NCBI RefSeq assembly: GCF_021401125.1
Contig: NZ_JACBFQ010000011.1
Location: 62,001-126,000 of the forward strand
Length of the DNA: 64,000 bases
Source: Xanthobacter sp. NM-59
GTDB taxonomy: Bacteria > Pseudomonadota > Alphaproteobacteria > Rhizobiales > Xanthobacteraceae
Reading direction: 5' to 3'
The first letter of the stretch is position 1; every line of letters begins with the position of its first letter. The notes beneath the pieces are model-generated. The model searched no databases and was not told the DNA's origin. It saw only the letters and a program-made list of their open reading frames with translations. Positions 8,327 through 17,387 of this stretch are shown here, in pieces. A program made the position numbers and the translations under genes.

Positions 8327-10888
8327 CTACTGCTGAACACCCGCGTCGGACGAGGAAGACGACCCAAAGGATGTCGAGAACCCACCCTCGCCCAGCGTGC
8401 GCAGGCCAATGCGGAACATCACCTTGTTCACGGGATCGCCGCCGGGGCCATTGATGGTGTAGTCGGTGATGTAGTTGAGCGCGAGGCTGAAGCAGTCGTC
8501 GATATAGCTGAGGCCGACCAGCGTGTAGTCGAAGTCAGACTGCGCGACATTGTAGCGCACGCCACCGGACACGGTCCAATTGTCCGTCAACTTGTACGCG
8601 GCGGTTGTGTAGACGCCCTCGCGCATGTCGTAGTAACCGAGCAGCGGCTGCGGCTCGTAGCGACCATAGGTGACCGACACGCCGAGCCGGTCGACAGAGG
8701 CGCGGCCCTGAAGCTCGAACCGCTGCAGCGACATGTTGTCGTTGTCAAAGCGGAAGCGAGAGATGAATTCCAGATTCTTGGTGGGCGAGTAGCCCACCCG
8801 CGCGATGTAGTCCGACGCGTTGGTCTCAAGGCCGGACTCAAGGCCCGTATTCGCCATGTCGCCATAGGCGAAGGAGTTCTTGCCGAACAGGTTGTAGGAC
8901 TGCCCCACCAAGGCACTCAGGGTGCCGAAGCCGCGGATATTGGCCGCATAGCTCACGCCCACATTCGCGCGGCTGCCGCCCTCGACCCGGTCATAGCCCG
9001 AGTACTTGTTGATCTCGAACAGGTTCGTGTCGTCGAACACGAGGCTCTGCGCGTCCTCATTGGGGAAGGCGCCGATATTCGTTTCGTTCGGGCGGATGAT
9101 GATCTGAGCCCGCGGCTCAATGGTCTGCGTACCCCAGCTTTCCACGGAGATGAAGGGATAGCGGTAGTCGAGGCCGATCGCCGGCATGGCGCGGATGAGG
9201 TCCTCGCTTCCCGACTGCAGCGGGTTCTGGCCGGGATAGGTCGGGCCGTACATGTAGCTGTAGGGCAGGGGATCGATGTTCACCGAAGCCACGTCCACCC
9301 GAGCGGTCACGAACGGCGTCCACATCTGGCCCCAGGAGTCCGTGACGGTGCGCTTCCAATAGAGCTCGGCGGACAGGCGCGTATAGTCGCCCGGCGCGCC
9401 GCGCAGCAGGCACTGCTCCGGATTAGGATTGGCCAGGGTGCACGAGCCTGTCGGTATGCCGGTGGCGCCGGGGCTGGACCACAAGTCGGACATGCCGATG
9501 AAGTCGGCCTGGTCGCGCGTCAGGCTGGTGAGGTTCACCTTGACGCCCGACTCTCCGCCCCAGAGCGGCTTATCGAACACCTTGGAATAGTTCAGCGTTC
9601 CGACGATCGGGATACGGTTCTGGTCGTCGGTGACCGACATGCCCAGGAAGTACAGGCCGCGCACGTCGAAATAGGAGCGGTCTCCCTGGCCGGTGAGGTA
9701 CACGGTCGAGGTCTTCGTCGTGGTGGCGTCACCGATCAGATTGTAGTCGCGCAGGAAGGTGCGGTCCGACGCCAGCGTGCCATCCCAGCCGAAGGTCCAG
9801 AACTGGTTGATGGCGAAATTACCGGTGGTCTCGATGGCCCCGCGGTTGTCGCGATAACCCGGCAGATAGTCCGGAAGGCCGGTCGTGACATTGGTGGTGA
9901 CGAACGCTTCCTTGTCCTGCTGCATGATGCCGGCGGCGCGGATCGTGTAGCTGCCATTGATCAGGCGCTGGCGCCACTCGCCCTGCATCAGCACACCCTG
10001 CTTGGTGGTGATGGTGGGCGTCAGCGTCAGGTCGCGATCGGGCGCGATGTTCCAGAAGAACGGCGTGCCCACCGCGTAGCCAATCTGGCTCGAGGAGAAG
10101 AACTCCGGCATCAGGAAGCCGGTCTTGCGCTTCACCGTCGGGTCCGGCGACGACAGATACGGGAAATAGGCCACCGGCATCCCGAAGAATTCAACCGTGG
10201 CGTTCTCGTAATAGATCATCCGCTCGTCTTGGTTGTGGATGATCCGCTTGGCCTTGATCTGCCACAGGGGCGGCCGGGTGGGGTCGTCGCGGCAGGGTTC
10301 GCAGGCGGTGTAGACGCCATTCTGGAAGACAGTGACGTTGCCTTCCGTCCGGTCCGCGCGGGCGGCGGCGAAATGGGTCTGGTCCGGTGTGTCCAGCCGG
10401 AGCGAGTCGATGAAGCCCTGCTTGAAATCCTGGGTCAGCTCCAGGTTTTCGGCGGTGACAACCTTGCCGTCCTTGTCCTTCAGACGGACGTTGCCGATGG
10501 CGCGTACCTGATTGGCCTTGCGGTCCAGCACCACGCGGTTCGCCTCGAGGGTGGCGCCGTCATAGTAGATCTGGACGTTGCCGACCGCGGCCACCGTCTC
10601 CTTCTGGAAGTCGTATTCCATCTGGTCGGCCGTCACCAGCATCTTCTGGTTCGGGTCGAGCTTATGGTTCGGCAGCACGTTGCTGCCGAAGGCGGCGGGG
10701 GTCGTGCCGCCGGTGCCGGTGGAAGCCGGCTGCGCGCCCGCCTGCTGCGCTGCGGCAATGCCGGCGGCGGAGGGCAGGGCGAGAAGGAGGAAGCCCAGGA
10801 GCATGGACGCGCCGACCCGGCGCCCGCGAGCCCATAGGCCGCGGGGGGTGCTTGTGCGTGCTGCGATGGGGTGCGAGGCGACCCTCAT
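8327..10888 (-). CDS. lptD: LPS-assembly outer-membrane protein LptD
   Basis: LptD is the outer-membrane beta-barrel that inserts lipopolysaccharide into the outer leaflet. The 853-aa product has a signal peptide (hydrophobic stretch L-L-G-F-L-L-L-A-L, cleavage after A-A-A). An OstA-type periplasmic domain (M-L-V-T-A-D-Q-M-E-Y-D onward) follows, then a long barrel with alternating aromatic strands. I placed the start at 10888 rather than the longer frame start. A GGGAGGAC ribosome-binding site lies 6 nt upstream there, and the ATG overlaps the lptG stop by 4 nt (ATGA). Cysteines near C-E-P-C may form the structural disulfides. Confidence 0.95.
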   Translation of the reverse strand: MRVASHPIAARTSTPRGLWARGRRVGASMLLGFLLLALPSAAGIAAAQQAGAQPASTGTGGTTPAAFGSNVLPNHKLDPNQKMLVTADQMEYDFQKETVAAVGNVQIYYDGATLEANRVVLDRKANQVRAIGNVRLKDKDGKVVTAENLELTQDFKQGFIDSLRLDTPDQTHFAAARADRTEGNVTVFQNGVYTACEPCRDDPTRPPLWQIKAKRIIHNQDERMIYYENATVEFFGMPVAYFPYLSSPDPTVKRKTGFLMPEFFSSSQIGYAVGTPFFWNIAPDRDLTLTPTITTKQGVLMQGEWRQRLINGSYTIRAAGIMQQDKEAFVTTNVTTGLPDYLPGYRDNRGAIETTGNFAINQFWTFGWDGTLASDRTFLRDYNLIGDATTTKTSTVYLTGQGDRSYFDVRGLYFLGMSVTDDQNRIPIVGTLNYSKVFDKPLWGGESGVKVNLTSLTRDQADFIGMSDLWSSPGATGIPTGSCTLANPNPEQCLLRGAPGDYTRLSAELYWKRTVTDSWGQMWTPFVTARVDVASVNIDPLPYSYMYGPTYPGQNPLQSGSEDLIRAMPAIGLDYRYPFISVESWGTQTIEPRAQIIIRPNETNIGAFPNEDAQSLVFDDTNLFEINKYSGYDRVEGGSRANVGVSYAANIRGFGTLSALVGQSYNLFGKNSFAYGDMANTGLESGLETNASDYIARVGYSPTKNLEFISRFRFDNDNMSLQRFELQGRASVDRLGVSVTYGRYEPQPLLGYYDMREGVYTTAAYKLTDNWTVSGGVRYNVAQSDFDYTLVGLSYIDDCFSLALNYITDYTINGPGGDPVNKVMFRIGLRTLGEGGFSTSFGSSSSSDAGVQQ

Positions 10889-11976
10889 CCGTCCTCCCGA
10901 TGCAACAGAATAAGAGCCCCCATAACGATTCCCGCCACTGCTGGAAACCATGCTGCAGCAACAGGATGAACGATTCCTGCCTCACCGAGATCTTCGGCGA
11001 GCTTGGTCCCCACATAAAGCAGAAACCCCGCGGCCACGCCACCGAGAATCGTCTGTCCCACACCGCCGAAGCGGAACACGCGCAGGCCCACCACTGCGGC
11101 GATCAGCACCATTGCGACCAGCAGAAGTGGCCGTGCCAAAAGGCTTTGGAACTGAAGCCGATACCGCGCCGCGCCAAAGCCCGCATGTTCCGCACTGCGA
11201 ATAGCAGCGGGCAGTTGCCAAAAAGGCACGGTCTCGGGAGCGATCAGGCTTTCCAGCACCTGGCCGGGGTCGAGGTGGGTCGCGATCAGGTAGGTGTCGA
11301 ACTGCTGAAGGTCTTGGCCCGGCACGAGAACCCGGGCATTGCGCAGCACCCAGGCGCCGTCGCCGAGGGTGGCGGTGGGGGCCTCCACCCGCTCGATCAG
11401 CTTGCCGTCGTTTCCGAATTCGTAAACCACGACGGAAGAAAGAACGCGCCCGCCCTGGGATGAGGCCGCCGCCTGGATGATCGCCTGGCCATCGACACTC
11501 TGCTGGCGCACCCAGAAATCCTGCTTGCCGCCGGCGGCAAGCGCCGCCGATGAGCCGAACATGCGGCTTTCCATCTCATTGGCGCGTTCCTTGAACTCGG
11601 CCGAGATGGGGTTGAACACGCACGTGGCGAACACGCCGATGAGGAAGGCGATGATGACCGCCGGGGCAATGAACTGCCAGGCCGAAAGGCCCACCGCGCG
11701 CGCCACCACCAGCTCAAGGCTCCGCGACAGCAGGACGAAGGTGGCGATGGCACCGAACAGCACCGCGAACGGCAGCAACTGCTCGGTAAAGGCGGGGGCG
11801 CGGTAGAGGGTGACGAGGGCCACCATGGTGGTGGTCACGTCGTCATGGTCGGCGGTGCGGCGCGCCATCTCCAGGAAGTCGACCAGCATGATGAGGCCGA
11901 CGCAGCCGAAGAAGATAAGCGCCACCGCCGAGGCGAAGCGCCGCCCGAAATAGAGGCCGAGGGTGGGGCCGATCAT
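10885..11976 (-). CDS. lptG: LPS export permease LptG
   Basis: LptG is one of two permeases of the LptB2FG ABC transporter that extracts LPS from the inner membrane. The 363-aa protein has the YjgP/YjgQ architecture. Two N-terminal helices (about 15-35 and 65-85) and a third near 100-125 come first. A periplasmic beta-jellyroll (about 130-265) follows, then three C-terminal helices. It lies 19 nt downstream of lptF and overlaps lptD by 4 nt, so LPS export and assembly genes are co-transcribed. The ATPase gene lptB is not in the window. The start codon follows the natural family N-terminus. Confidence 0.95.
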   Translation of the reverse strand: MIGPTLGLYFGRRFASAVALIFFGCVGLIMLVDFLEMARRTADHDDVTTTMVALVTLYRAPAFTEQLLPFAVLFGAIATFVLLSRSLELVVARAVGLSAWQFIAPAVIIAFLIGVFATCVFNPISAEFKERANEMESRMFGSSAALAAGGKQDFWVRQQSVDGQAIIQAAASSQGGRVLSSVVVYEFGNDGKLIERVEAPTATLGDGAWVLRNARVLVPGQDLQQFDTYLIATHLDPGQVLESLIAPETVPFWQLPAAIRSAEHAGFGAARYRLQFQSLLARPLLLVAMVLIAAVVGLRVFRFGGVGQTILGGVAAGFLLYVGTKLAEDLGEAGIVHPVAAAWFPAVAGIVMGALILLHREDG

Positions 11977-11995
11977 GGTGTCACACTCATTGGCG

Positions 11996-13153
11996 TCACG
12001 CCGCCTTGCCGCGGGCCAGCCGCTGCCTCAACCCTTCCGCGAAGGCGGAAAGGGCGCGCGGCGGCGACAGCTGGACGCGATCGCTCAGCAAGAGCGCGCA
12101 CAGGGCAACCACCACGATCGGAAAGATGTAGATGAGCACCACCGCCGCCTGCTGGGTGCGCAGCTGGCCGGCAATGGCGAAATTGCCGATCTGCACCATC
12201 GCCATGGCCGGGATGATGGCCATCAGCGCCGCGCCGCGACTCTGCCGCGTGGTGCGCGGGCGCGCCAGGGCGGCGGCGGCAATGGCGAAATAGGCGAGCG
12301 GATAGAGCCCCGCCGACAGGCGCTTGTGCAGCTCCTCCCGGAAACGGCCGGGCTGGGTAAATTGGTAGAGATCGTTGGCCGGCGGATTGAGCACATAAGC
12401 CAGCGGCCGCTCGGCCGGCCGGATGGCCTGGCCCTGCGTGTTCGGCGCCAGCGACGACAGGTCGAAGGCGTAGCGCTGGAACTCCACCACCGAGGTGCTG
12501 TTGCTCTTCTCCCCGCCGCGGCGGTGGATGGAGCCGTTTTCAAGGACCAGGAAGGTACCGGCGTCGCTGTCCACGATCTGGCCGCGGTCGGCGAGATAGG
12601 TGGTGATGTCCTTGTCGCGGCCGTCATGAATGAAGATGCCGCTCATCACGCCATTGGCGGCGCGCTCGCGCACATGGAAGACGAGGCCTGGCGTCAGGGT
12701 GATGAAGCGCCCCGGCTGGGCCACGAACGAGACCACGTCCGCGCGCACCTTCGTCACCTGGTCGCGGAAAATCCTGAGGCTGGACGGCACGACGAACAGC
12801 GCCAGCAGCGAGCAGAAGGCCGAGACCAGCAAAGCGAGGATGACGAGCGCCCGCAGCACCCGCCACGGGCTCATGCCGGAGGCGGCCATCACCACGATCT
12901 CGCTGTCACCGTTGAGCTTCAGCAAGGTGTAGGCGGTGGCGATGAACAGGGCGGCCGGGGCGATCACCAGCACCAGGGTGGGCATGGTCAGGCTGGTGAT
13001 GGCGACGAAGGCGAGAATCGTCTGGCCCTGGCTGGTCACAAGGTCCAGCTGCCGCAGGGCCTGGGTCGACCAGATCATGCCGGCGAGCACCACCACCACC
13101 CCCAGGAAGGCGATGGCAGCCGTTGAGAAGATGTAGCGGTCGATACGGCCCAT
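11996..13153 (-). CDS. lptF: LPS export permease LptF
   Basis: This is the partner permease of LptG, 385 aa, same YjgP/YjgQ family. The N-terminus (M-G-R-I-D-R-Y-I-F) leads into helix 1. The conserved cytoplasmic coupling stretch N-G-D-S-E-I-V-V-M-A-A-S-G follows the second helix, as expected for contact with LptB. The periplasmic jellyroll spans roughly residues 135-260, followed by three helices. The ATG at 13153 is preceded in frame by TTG; I prefer the ATG. It is the first gene of the leftward envelope cluster, with about 145 bp upstream for a promoter. Confidence 0.95.
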   Translation of the reverse strand: MGRIDRYIFSTAAIAFLGVVVVLAGMIWSTQALRQLDLVTSQGQTILAFVAITSLTMPTLVLVIAPAALFIATAYTLLKLNGDSEIVVMAASGMSPWRVLRALVILALLVSAFCSLLALFVVPSSLRIFRDQVTKVRADVVSFVAQPGRFITLTPGLVFHVRERAANGVMSGIFIHDGRDKDITTYLADRGQIVDSDAGTFLVLENGSIHRRGGEKSNSTSVVEFQRYAFDLSSLAPNTQGQAIRPAERPLAYVLNPPANDLYQFTQPGRFREELHKRLSAGLYPLAYFAIAAAALARPRTTRQSRGAALMAIIPAMAMVQIGNFAIAGQLRTQQAAVVLIYIFPIVVVALCALLLSDRVQLSPPRALSAFAEGLRQRLARGKAA

Positions 13154-13298
13154 CAATCATCGATCCACTGCGCGGAGCCGCTCGTCGCTGGCCGGAGGCT
13201 GTTCGGGCGCACTGGATATCCGCAAGCGGCGGAACGTGCAATTCGTGCCGCATGGGAAAGGCCGGCAGCCTCGGCCGGCATGGGGTGACAGCCGGCTG

Positions 13299-13664
13299 TC
13301 ACAGGCTTTTTCCGTCGAAGGCGGCGGCATAGGCCTCGGGCTTGAAGCCGACCAGGAGCGTTTCGCCCATCTCCAGGACGGGGCGCTTGATCATGGAGGG
13401 TTGGGCCAGCATCAGGGCAATGGCCTTTTCGGCGTCGAGGTCGGCGCGCTCGGCCTCCGGCAGCTTGCGGAAAGTGGTGCCGGAGCGGTTGAGCAAGGTG
13501 GTCCAGCCGGCCTTCTCCACCCAGCCGGAGAGCCGGGCGCGGCCGATGCCCTGGGTCTTGTAATCATGAAAGGCATAGGCGACGCCGTGGCCGTCGAGCC
13601 AAATGCGGGCCTTCTTCATCGTGTCGCAGGCCTTGATGCCGTAGAGCGTCACTGCGTCGGACAT
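13299..13664 (-). CDS. ArsC/Spx-family thioredoxin-fold protein (YffB-like)
   Basis: This is a 121-aa protein of the ArsC-like family with the YffB pattern: an N-terminal Y-G-I-K-A-C-D-T-M-K-K-A motif holding one redox cysteine, and a C-terminal K-R-P-V-L-E segment. YffB-like members bind glutathione but are not arsenate reductases, and their physiological role is unknown. ATG 13664 gives a normal N-terminus; ATG 13673 is an alternative. It lies between lptF and a TetR gene on the same strand, 40 nt downstream of the latter, so read-through from tetR is possible. Confidence 0.85.
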   Translation of the reverse strand: MSDAVTLYGIKACDTMKKARIWLDGHGVAYAFHDYKTQGIGRARLSGWVEKAGWTTLLNRSGTTFRKLPEAERADLDAEKAIALMLAQPSMIKRPVLEMGETLLVGFKPEAYAAAFDGKSL

Positions 13665-13703
13665 GGATCGCATCCCGTTGGCTGGTGGCGGGGGGGCAGA
13701 TGC

Positions 13704-14384
13704 TCAGCGCTTGGCGCCGTAAGCGCACATGAACACGTGGACAGCCCCCTTCACGACCTTTTCGGTGTGCGCGGGGTCGGGTGATTCGGCGTTGCCCATG
13801 AGGATGGGCACGGTGATGCCGTCCTTGCATAAGGAGAGGAACTGGCTGGCGGCCTGCTCCACATCGTCGATCTCAAGCGCCCCCTGCTCCACCTTGGCGG
13901 CCAGAAAGACGCCAAGTCGGCGGATGCCCTGGCAGGGGCCGGCCTCGAAGAAGCGGTAGCTGATTTCCGGGAACTTGCTGCCGATGGCGATCACGGTGCG
14001 CAGGGTGGCCATGTGCTCCGGCCGGATCAGCGCCGCGATGAAGGAATAGCCTACGGTGGTGAGCACCTTCTCCACGTCCGGCTCGTTGCTGTCGAGCACG
14101 AACATGCGCTCCGCGGTCTCGTTGCATTCGCTGGAGACGAGAGCCGCGAACAGGTCCTCCTTGTTCTGGAAGTAGACGTAAAGCGTGCCCTTGGACACGC
14201 CGGCCGCCCGCGCGATGTCGCCCATGCTGGCGGCGTCGAAGCCGCGTTCCAGGAACACTTCCCGCGCGCCGGACAGAATCTGCTGGCGCTTCTCGGGGTC
14301 CTGGCCGGCCGCGGGCGCCCCCTCGCGATGATCGCAGACGGGAACTGCCGCCGGGTCTAGGGGCATGGGGTCAAACGTCGTCAC
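13704..14384 (-). CDS. TetR family transcriptional regulator
   Basis: This is a one-component repressor of 226 aa. The N-terminal helix-turn-helix domain is clear: I-L-S-G-A-R-E-V-F-L-E-R-G-F-D-A-A-S-M then I-A-R-A-A-G-V-S-K-G-T-L-Y-V-Y-F near residues 40-80. The C-terminal ligand domain is AefR-like (A-T-L-R-T-V-I-A-I-G). It carries a roughly 25-residue N-terminal tail before the HTH; the start could also be the Met at residue 7. Two identical 15-bp palindromes sit 180-255 nt upstream around a divergent promoter pair. The protein therefore probably represses itself and the rightward transcript. Its inducing ligand is unknown. Confidence 0.86.
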   Translation of the reverse strand: MTTFDPMPLDPAAVPVCDHREGAPAAGQDPEKRQQILSGAREVFLERGFDAASMGDIARAAGVSKGTLYVYFQNKEDLFAALVSSECNETAERMFVLDSNEPDVEKVLTTVGYSFIAALIRPEHMATLRTVIAIGSKFPEISYRFFEAGPCQGIRRLGVFLAAKVEQGALEIDDVEQAASQFLSLCKDGITVPILMGNAESPDPAHTEKVVKGAVHVFMCAYGAKR

Positions 14385-14562
14385 CTGGGCATCCTCTCCT
14401 CTCGCCTTCGTTTTGTGCCATCCGGTGCGGTGCGCGCAAGCCGGCCGTCCGGCCTAGGGGCCGGGGAATAGGGCGGCGCGCGGCGCGGCACGGGACATCG
14501 GGACGAGACGAGGGCCTCGGCGAGCCGGACAGGGGCGGAAAAACTTCTGGGGAAGATGCCCG

Positions 14563-14577
14563 ACCGAACCGTTCGGT
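14563..14577. promoter_or_regulatory. TetR operator 1
   Basis: A 15-bp perfect palindrome, ACCGAACCGTTCGGT, sits at the predicted start of the leftward tetR transcript. An identical copy lies 61 bp away at 14624-14638. TetR-family repressors commonly bind such 15-bp palindromes. Confidence 0.75.
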
Positions 14578-14583
14578 TCCCTC

Positions 14584-14614
14584 TTGCCATACCCAAGGGG
14601 GTGGGCTATGTCAA
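14584..14614. promoter_or_regulatory. Overlapping divergent promoters between two operators
   Basis: On the minus strand TTGACA (14614-14609) and TATGGC (14591-14586) are separated by 17 bp. On the plus strand TTGCCA (14584-14589) and TATGTC (14607-14612) are also separated by 17 bp. The two promoters therefore overlap almost completely. Each has one operator palindrome at its predicted transcription start, leftward at 14563-14577 and rightward at 14624-14638. The leftward promoter would serve tetR. Confidence 0.6.
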
Positions 14615-14623
14615 AGGTGTTCG

Positions 14624-14638
14624 ACCGAACCGTTCGGT
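14624..14638. promoter_or_regulatory. TetR operator 2
   Basis: This is the second copy of ACCGAACCGTTCGGT, identical to operator 1. It lies 12 bp downstream of the rightward -10 element, where a bound repressor would block rightward initiation. Confidence 0.75.
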
Positions 14639-15084
14639 CAGCCCGCTGGCTCCGCAACCCATCGGCTGATCGGGCTGAGGGAGGAGAGCATCGCCCCCGC
14701 TCTCCTCCCTCCCTTCACTTCCGGTCTTTCCCCCATTCCCGACTTCCCCGCCTGGTCGCGTGCCGGCCTTGGACCGGCGTGCGCCGCAGCGTTGCCGGCG
14801 GCGTCGATTCGCGATGGTGCGACATTCTGCCACGCTGGTGCGGACTTGGTGCGGTGCGCGGCGGCCTTACCTTAGGCGCACCGATCCGGGCCCCTCTGGC
14901 GCGGCCCTTGGGCCGCGTGATGTCGGATCATCGTGTGTTGTGGGGAAGCCGCTGGTCCTGTCGTCAGGCCGCCGCGCGCCCATGGCACGCAGCGCCGATG
15001 AACGCGACCAGGATCGAGGCCCCCTTCGCTCATGCCACCCTTTTCCCTTTTCTTGCGCCTGTCCGCTCCCACGACGGTGCGGCG
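14639..15084. other. Long leader between TetR operator and lipid kinase gene
   Basis: These 446 bp lie between the rightward promoter and the lipid kinase start. The kinase frame stays open through it, but the codons look like translated GC-rich noise and no homology is evident. I see no RNA gene here. Confidence 0.4.
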
Positions 15085-16059
15085 ATGACCGCGCCACATC
15101 CGGCGACGGCCCCCCGCCGCGCGCTCCTGCTCATCAATCCCGGCGCCCGCCGTGGCGGGATGGCGCTCGACGATGCGCGCGCCGTTCTCCAGGCCGGCGA
15201 CATCCTCGTGAGCGAGCATCGATGGCCGGCGCACGCTGCCGCCCGCGAGCTCAGCGCCATCATCCGGCACCAGGCTGAAACGGTTGATCTGGTGATCGTG
15301 GGTGGCGGGGATGGCACCTTGAACGCGGCGGCGCGGGGCCTGTTCGACACCCAGCTTCCGCTGGGCGTGCTGCCTTTGGGCACGGCCAACGATTTCGCCC
15401 GCACGCTCTCCATTCCCACCGATCCGGTGGCGGCGGCGCGCCTCATCGTTTCCGGCGCGCCGCGCGCGGTGGATCTGGGGGAGGTCAATGGCCATCCCTT
15501 CCTGAATGTGTCCAGCATCGGCTTCAGCGCCGATCTCGCCCGCGCCTTGACGGCCGACGCCAAGAAGCGCTTCGGCGTGCTGGGCTATGGCGTCGTGGCG
15601 GCCCGCCTGCTGTGGCAGTCGCGCCTCTTCACCGCCTTCATCGAGCATGATGGCGCGGTGGAGACGGTGCGCACGCTCCAGGTTTCGGTGGGCAATGGCC
15701 GCTATTACGGCGGTGGCATGGCGGTGGAGGCCTCCGCCAGCGCCGACGACGGGCGGCTCGATTTCTACAGCCTGGAAGTGGACCACTGGTGGCGCCTGCT
15801 GGCGCTGCTGCCGAGCCTGCGCCGCGGCACCCAGGGCCAGTGGAACGATGTGCGCGCGTTCCGCACCACCGAGGTGGTGGTGCGCACCAGCCGCCCGCGG
15901 CCGGTCAACACCGATGGCGAGCTGGTCACCTTCACGCCCGCCGCGTTCCGGGTGTGGCCGGGCGCCATCCGCGTCTATGCACCCCCGCCCGAGGCGGGCG
16001 CGCCGCGCCCCGATTCCGATTATTCCGCCGCCTCTTCTTCGCCCCAAGGTGTTTCGTAA
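15085..16059 (+). CDS. Diacylglycerol kinase-like lipid kinase (YegS/BmrU family)
   Basis: This 324-aa protein of the DAGK catalytic-domain family phosphorylates lipid hydroxyls with ATP. It shows the N-terminal L-L-I-N-P-G-A-R, the nucleotide-binding V-G-G-G-D-G-T-L-N near residues 71-79, and [12 protein letters not shown] near 96-107. These are all diagnostic of the family. The C-terminal half carries the beta-sandwich with N-T-D-G-E. ATG 15085 directly precedes the family's N-terminal strand; the frame is open upstream, so a longer form is possible. It overlaps terC (TAATG). It may be controlled by the divergent TetR, although the leader is long. Confidence 0.86.
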   Translation: MTAPHPATAPRRALLLINPGARRGGMALDDARAVLQAGDILVSEHRWPAHAAARELSAIIRHQAETVDLVIVGGGDGTLNAAARGLFDTQLPLGVLPLGTANDFARTLSIPTDPVAAARLIVSGAPRAVDLGEVNGHPFLNVSSIGFSADLARALTADAKKRFGVLGYGVVAARLLWQSRLFTAFIEHDGAVETVRTLQVSVGNGRYYGGGMAVEASASADDGRLDFYSLEVDHWWRLLALLPSLRRGTQGQWNDVRAFRTTEVVVRTSRPRPVNTDGELVTFTPAAFRVWPGAIRVYAPPPEAGAPRPDSDYSAASSSPQGVS

Positions 16060-16799
16060 TGGACTATCTGTTGCAGCTTGCCGCCGATCCCGCAGCCTGG
16101 GTGGCGCTCGTCACGCTGATCGCCATGGAGGTGGTGCTCGGCGTCGACAATCTCATCTTCATCTCGATCCTCACCAACAAGCTGCCGGCCGAATACCGGG
16201 CCAAGGCGCGGCGAATCGGCATCGGGCTCGCGCTCATCCTGCGGCTGGGGCTGCTGGGCACGGTGGCCATCATCGTCACCCTCACGGCCCCGGTCTTCAC
16301 CGTGTTCGGTCACGGCTTCTCCTGGCGGGACATGATCCTGGTGGCCGGCGGCCTGTTCCTGGTGTGGAAGGCCACCAAGGAAATCCACCACAACGTCGAT
16401 CCGCACCCCAATGACGATGTGTTCGAGGCCAAGGTCACGGTGGGCTTTGTTTCCGCCATCGTGCAGATCCTGATGCTCGACCTGGTCTTTTCCATCGACA
16501 GCATCATCACCGCGGTGGGCATGACCGAGCACATCCCGATCATGATCATTGCCGTCATCGTGGCCGTCACCTGCATGCTGCTCGCCGCCGATCCGCTGGC
16601 GAAGTTCATCGAGGCTAACCCCACGGTGGTGATGCTGGCGCTCGGCTTCCTCATCATGATCGGCATGACGCTGATCGCGGACGGCTTCGGCGCCCACGTG
16701 CCCAAGGGCTACGTCTACGCCGCCATGGGCTTCTCGGCGGCCATCGAGGGCCTGAACATGCTGGCGCGGCGGCGGCGCGAAAAGGCCGGCCACGGCTGA
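16059..16799 (+). CDS. TerC family integral membrane protein
   Basis: This 246-aa membrane protein of the TerC family is linked to metal (Mn2+) handling and tellurite resistance in relatives. Seven or so helices are apparent. The conserved acidic intramembrane motifs [11 protein letters not shown] near residues 23-33 and [11 protein letters not shown] near 139-149 are the proposed metal-binding sites. The ATG shares its A with the stop of the lipid kinase, so translation is coupled. The C-terminus ends in a basic R-R-R-R-E-K tail. Substrate is inferred from the family, not from context. Confidence 0.9.
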   Translation: MDYLLQLAADPAAWVALVTLIAMEVVLGVDNLIFISILTNKLPAEYRAKARRIGIGLALILRLGLLGTVAIIVTLTAPVFTVFGHGFSWRDMILVAGGLFLVWKATKEIHHNVDPHPNDDVFEAKVTVGFVSAIVQILMLDLVFSIDSIITAVGMTEHIPIMIIAVIVAVTCMLLAADPLAKFIEANPTVVMLALGFLIMIGMTLIADGFGAHVPKGYVYAAMGFSAAIEGLNMLARRRREKAGHG

Positions 16800-16934
16800 C
16801 GCGGCACGCGCGGCTTCCCTTTCGTTCGCCCCCTTGCGGGGCGGGCGGGGGTGGGCTCTAACAGGGTAGTGCCCGTCGCGGTTCACGCGCCGGCGCCCGG
16901 TTGCGGGACAGCGCTTCAGATTCGAGGATCGGCC

Positions 16935-17330
16935 ATGGGACCCTTCATCGTGCGTTTGCTCACCTTCGTCGGCTTGCCGCTCAAGGCGGCGGCGCTGAAG
17001 GCGCTGCTGTTCGCTAGCCTCGCGGTGGGGCTCGTGGCCGGTGGCCTGCCGGCCCATGCGCAGGCCTGCCTGGAGCAGATCGTCACCGTGCAGCAGCAGC
17101 TCAAGGCCAAGTTCCCGCCGCCCACGCAGCCGCCGGCCCAGGCGCAGAGCATCGGCGCCCAGGACGCCCAGCAGCCGACGCCGGGCTCGCTGGCGGCAGC
17201 TGGCCTCACCGGTCCCGACACGGGTGCCTATGGCGCGCTGAACCAGGCCATGAACCTTCAGGCCGCCGGCGATGAGGCCGGGTGCCTGAAGGCCCTGCAG
17301 GAAGCCCGCAAGCTCGGCGGCCTGAACTGA
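16935..17330 (+). CDS. Predicted secreted hypothetical protein
   Basis: This 131-aa protein has a signal peptide: basic start, hydrophobic L-K-A-L-L-F-A-S-L-A-V-G-L, cleavage after A-H-A near residue 40. A Pro/Gln-rich linker (P-P-T-Q-P-P-A-Q-A-Q) follows, then a short helical C-terminal domain with a second cysteine. The two Cys (about 43 and 118) could form a disulfide in the periplasm. A GAGGAT ribosome-binding site favours ATG 16935 over the longer open frame. I do not recognise a family. It lies between terC and the convergent puuB-like gene. Confidence 0.68.
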   Translation: MGPFIVRLLTFVGLPLKAAALKALLFASLAVGLVAGGLPAHAQACLEQIVTVQQQLKAKFPPPTQPPAQAQSIGAQDAQQPTPGSLAAAGLTGPDTGAYGALNQAMNLQAAGDEAGCLKALQEARKLGGLN

Positions 17331-17353
17331 GAATGGCGCGACCGCACCGGCGC

Positions 17354-17369
17354 GAACCCTTTCGGGTTC
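17354..17369. terminator. Small hairpin between convergent genes
   Basis: GAACCC (17354-17359) and GGGTTC (17364-17369) form a 6-bp stem with a TTTC loop, midway between two convergent genes. It is a plausible bidirectional terminator but has no strong T-run. Confidence 0.4.
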
Positions 17370-17387
17370 CGCCGTCGGCCGGCGGTC

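Noticed and set aside
14584-15084. N-terminal extension of the lipid kinase by 167 codons
   Set aside because: The residues look like random GC-rich translation and include the TetR operator and promoter; the family N-terminus begins at 15085.
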